64,000 nucleotides of DNA from assembly GCA_013398295.1 (NCBI GenBank), contig VZSF01010138.1:429553-493552 (forward strand). Reading direction: 5' to 3'. The notes under the pieces were generated by a model that did no database searches, was not told where the DNA came from, and saw only the letters and a list, made by a program, of their open reading frames with translations. Both the position numbers and the translations under genes were made by a program. This document shows, piece by piece, positions 62,527 through 64,000 of the stretch. Every line of letters starts with the position of its first letter. The first letter of the stretch is position 1. The DNA comes from Chionis minor. Taxonomy: Eukaryota > Chordata > Aves > Charadriiformes > Chionididae.

Positions 62527-63861
62527 TCAAACAATCCTCTTCCTCTCTATCCTGCAGAGGATCCTTTTGAAGGCCCGTCTGAAGTCGTGGTTGAAAATGG
62601 TATAGATGACGGGGTTCAAGGAGCTATTGCAGTAACCGAACCAGAAGAAGAACTTGAAGAGGGTGTCAGGCACGGAGCAGCTCTTGCAGACAGCCATCAG
62701 CGTGTAGGTGAAGAAGAAGGGGAACCAGCAGATGACAAAGACCCCGATCACCACTGCCAGCACAAAGGTGAAGCGCTTCTCCCGGTTTTGCCTGCCCCTC
62801 CACCGGGACCCTTTGGTGTTCCTCTCTTCCTCTGCCTTCCTGGGCAAACTGTCCCCAGGCTTAATCTGGCTCAGTTTAGTCTTGGTCTTTCCTCTCGACG
62901 GTCTCTCTGTCTTCTTACACTGGTTGTTCTCCTGGTGCTCAGAGGAAGAGGTCTCCTCCATGTCTATGCCGTTGACCTCTCCCTCCTGCCCACCGCCGCC
63001 TCCTGCCGCCTTCTCCCCATTGAGCTGGGCTGTGGCTGGCAGGTCCTCCTTGTCGGCCAAGCCATTCTGCTTCTTCTCGGGGCGCTCTGCCCGCTTGTTC
63101 GGCGGTGCCCTGGTCCGCCTCTTGGCTATCTGGTAGATGCGCACATAGACCAGGATCATGATGAGGCAGGGGGCAAAGAAGGAGCCGATGCTAGAAGAGA
63201 TGATGTACCACTTCTCATCGTTGATCTTGCAGCCTGCCACCCCCTGGTCAGCCTGCTGCCCGCTCTTCTTCTCGATGGAGATGAGTGGCGGGAAGGAGAT
63301 GACGGCCGAGATGACCCAGACGATGAAGATGATGCACTTGATGCGGCGCGGGGTACGCTTGAGGTTGTACTCGATGGCTTGCGTGATGGACCAGTAACGG
63401 TCCAAGCTGATGGCACACAAGTGCACGATGGAGGAGGTGCAGAACAGCACGTCCAAGGCCAGGTAGATCTCGCACCAGACTTTGCCGAAGTACCAGTACC
63501 CCATCACCTCGTTCGCCAGGGAGAAGGGGATGACCAGCGTGGCCACCAGGATGTCGGCCGAGGCTAAGGAGACCAGGAAGAGGTTCTGGGGGGCCTTGAG
63601 CGCCCGGCTGGTGAAGACAGCGATGATGACCAGGACGTTGCCGAAGACGGTGAAGAGCATGAGCAAGCCTGCCAGGCTGATGAGGGTGACGGTGGTGTGC
63701 AGGGGGTACGGCATGCCCCAGCCCGGGCCGGCCCTGCTGTCATTGAAGGTCCCGTTGGCGCCGGGAGGCGGGTAGCCCTCCTCCTCCTCCAGCTGCCGCT
63801 GGTACTCCATGGAGGAGAAGAAGTGGTCCCGCTCCGTGAACGGGCGCTCCAGGTTAAACAT
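62527..63861 (-). CDS. ADRA2A: alpha-2A adrenergic receptor, complete single-exon CDS, 444 aa
   Basis: Class A GPCR for adrenaline and noradrenaline that couples to Gi/o, lowers cAMP and acts as the presynaptic inhibitory autoreceptor (family knowledge). Seven helices lie at about 58-83, 93-118, 128-152, 174-196, 217-246, 363-389 and 399-423. Visible residues: N-glycosylation sites N36 and N40; Asp137 (3.32, amine binding); Cys130-Cys211 disulfide; DRY 154-156; TM5 Ser223, Ser224, Ser227; CWFP 378-381; NPVIY 416-420; Cys436 as palmitoylation candidate; C-terminal RKRIV. The third loop (247-362) carries EETSSSE at 302-308, matching the GRK site of human alpha-2A, and is Lys/Glu/Asn-rich where the human loop is Gly/Pro/Ala-rich. 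Start: the frame stays open without a stop to the window edge, but the codon at 63880-63882 is GTG and the first ATG is at 63861. MFNLERP also aligns with human MFRQEQP. Subtype A rather than B or C is shown by TM1, the EE-TSSS loop and the tail. Confidence 0.97.
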   Translation of the reverse strand: MFNLERPFTERDHFFSSMEYQRQLEEEEGYPPPGANGTFNDSRAGPGWGMPYPLHTTVTLISLAGLLMLFTVFGNVLVIIAVFTSRALKAPQNLFLVSLASADILVATLVIPFSLANEVMGYWYFGKVWCEIYLALDVLFCTSSIVHLCAISLDRYWSITQAIEYNLKRTPRRIKCIIFIVWVISAVISFPPLISIEKKSGQQADQGVAGCKINDEKWYIISSSIGSFFAPCLIMILVYVRIYQIAKRRTRAPPNKRAERPEKKQNGLADKEDLPATAQLNGEKAAGGGGGQEGEVNGIDMEETSSSEHQENNQCKKTERPSRGKTKTKLSQIKPGDSLPRKAEEERNTKGSRWRGRQNREKRFTFVLAVVIGVFVICWFPFFFTYTLMAVCKSCSVPDTLFKFFFWFGYCNSSLNPVIYTIFNHDFRRAFKRILCRIERKRIV

Positions 63862-63921
63862 CAACCCCGCTTGCGTGGACACCCCCCGCCCTTCGCCCCC
63901 CTGCCCTGCCCTGCCCCGCCC

Positions 63922-63951
63922 GGCTCCGCGGGGCTCCGCGGGACTCCGCGC
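63922..63951. repeat. three tandem 10-bp units in the ADRA2A leader
   Basis: GGCTCCGCGG occurs at 63922-63931 and 63932-63941, then GACTCCGCGC at 63942-63951 (two mismatches). Confidence 0.85.
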
Positions 63952-63970
63952 TGCTACTGCGCCGCCGGCC

Positions 63971-64000
63971 GGGGCGGGACCGCGCGGGGGCCGCCGGGGG
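63971..64000 (+). other. candidate G-quadruplex at the window edge
   Basis: On the plus strand, the template strand for ADRA2A, G4, G3, G5 and G5 runs are separated by loops of 1, 7 and 5 bases. The motif may continue past the window. Confidence 0.6.

Larger units (their letters stand above)
62900..64000 (-). promoter_or_regulatory. ADRA2A: CpG-rich island over ADRA2A 5' half and leader
   Basis: GC and CpG content rise sharply from about 62900 to the window end. The leader 63862-64000 has GC-box words (CCCCGCCC near 63913, GGGGCGGG near 63971), CCCTG repeats and no ATG on the minus strand. No TATA box is visible. The transcription start is probably inside or just beyond this edge; the window cuts the promoter. 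Confidence 0.7.

Noticed and set aside
62512..63567. A 351-codon plus-strand open frame antisense to ADRA2A, starting with a true ATG
   Set aside because: It lies almost entirely opposite the ADRA2A coding sequence, whose GC-rich codons remove stops on the other strand. The translation has no family resemblance.
63862..63882. Start of ADRA2A at 63882
   Set aside because: The codon there is GTG, not ATG. The first ATG on the minus strand is at 63861 and its protein start aligns with the human N-terminus.
1..64000. CRISPR arrays, operons, riboswitches, prokaryotic promoters or origins
   Set aside because: The window is vertebrate nuclear DNA. I saw no regularly spaced repeats and no such elements are expected.

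Overview
This window is vertebrate nuclear DNA, almost certainly from a bird. The evidence is several CR1 LINE fragments with the avian-type ATTCTATG 3' end, two solo endogenous-retrovirus LTRs, long stretches without convincing genes, and one intronless GPCR gene in a GC-rich block at the right edge. I cannot name the species.

Layout. (1) Positions 1-60540 are intergenic. They hold CR1 fragments (780-1965 minus strand; 3136-3265, 8086-8211 and 22471-22600 plus strand), two LTRs (about 47421-48102 and 56948-57375, both minus), many A/T-rich simple repeats, some short perfect hairpins, and several AT-rich blocks that read like conserved non-coding DNA but cannot be confirmed without alignment. 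(2) Positions 60541-62526 are the likely 3'UTR of the only recognisable gene. (3) Positions 62527-63861, minus strand, are a complete single-exon ADRA2A (alpha-2A adrenergic receptor) of 444 aa. (4) Positions 63862-64000 are its GC-rich 5' leader, truncated by the window edge.

In mammals ADRA2A is followed by a large gene desert toward GPAM, while SHOC2 and BBIP1 lie on its 5' side. If this order holds here, the long empty stretch is that desert and SHOC2/BBIP1 lie beyond 64000. This is inference from known synteny.

The most informative points are in the receptor. Serine sits at the position (5.43) that is cysteine in human alpha-2A and serine in rodents, a known determinant of yohimbine affinity. 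Extracellular loop 3 keeps a two-cysteine arrangement that the human protein lacks. Two in-frame N-terminal Met codons mirror the two starts discussed for human ADRA2A. The 428-bp LTR with an exact 6-bp target duplication is the clearest mobile-element call. I found no convincing previously undescribed system. The most speculative item with some support is an open candidate exon with good splice consensus at 40569-40674.
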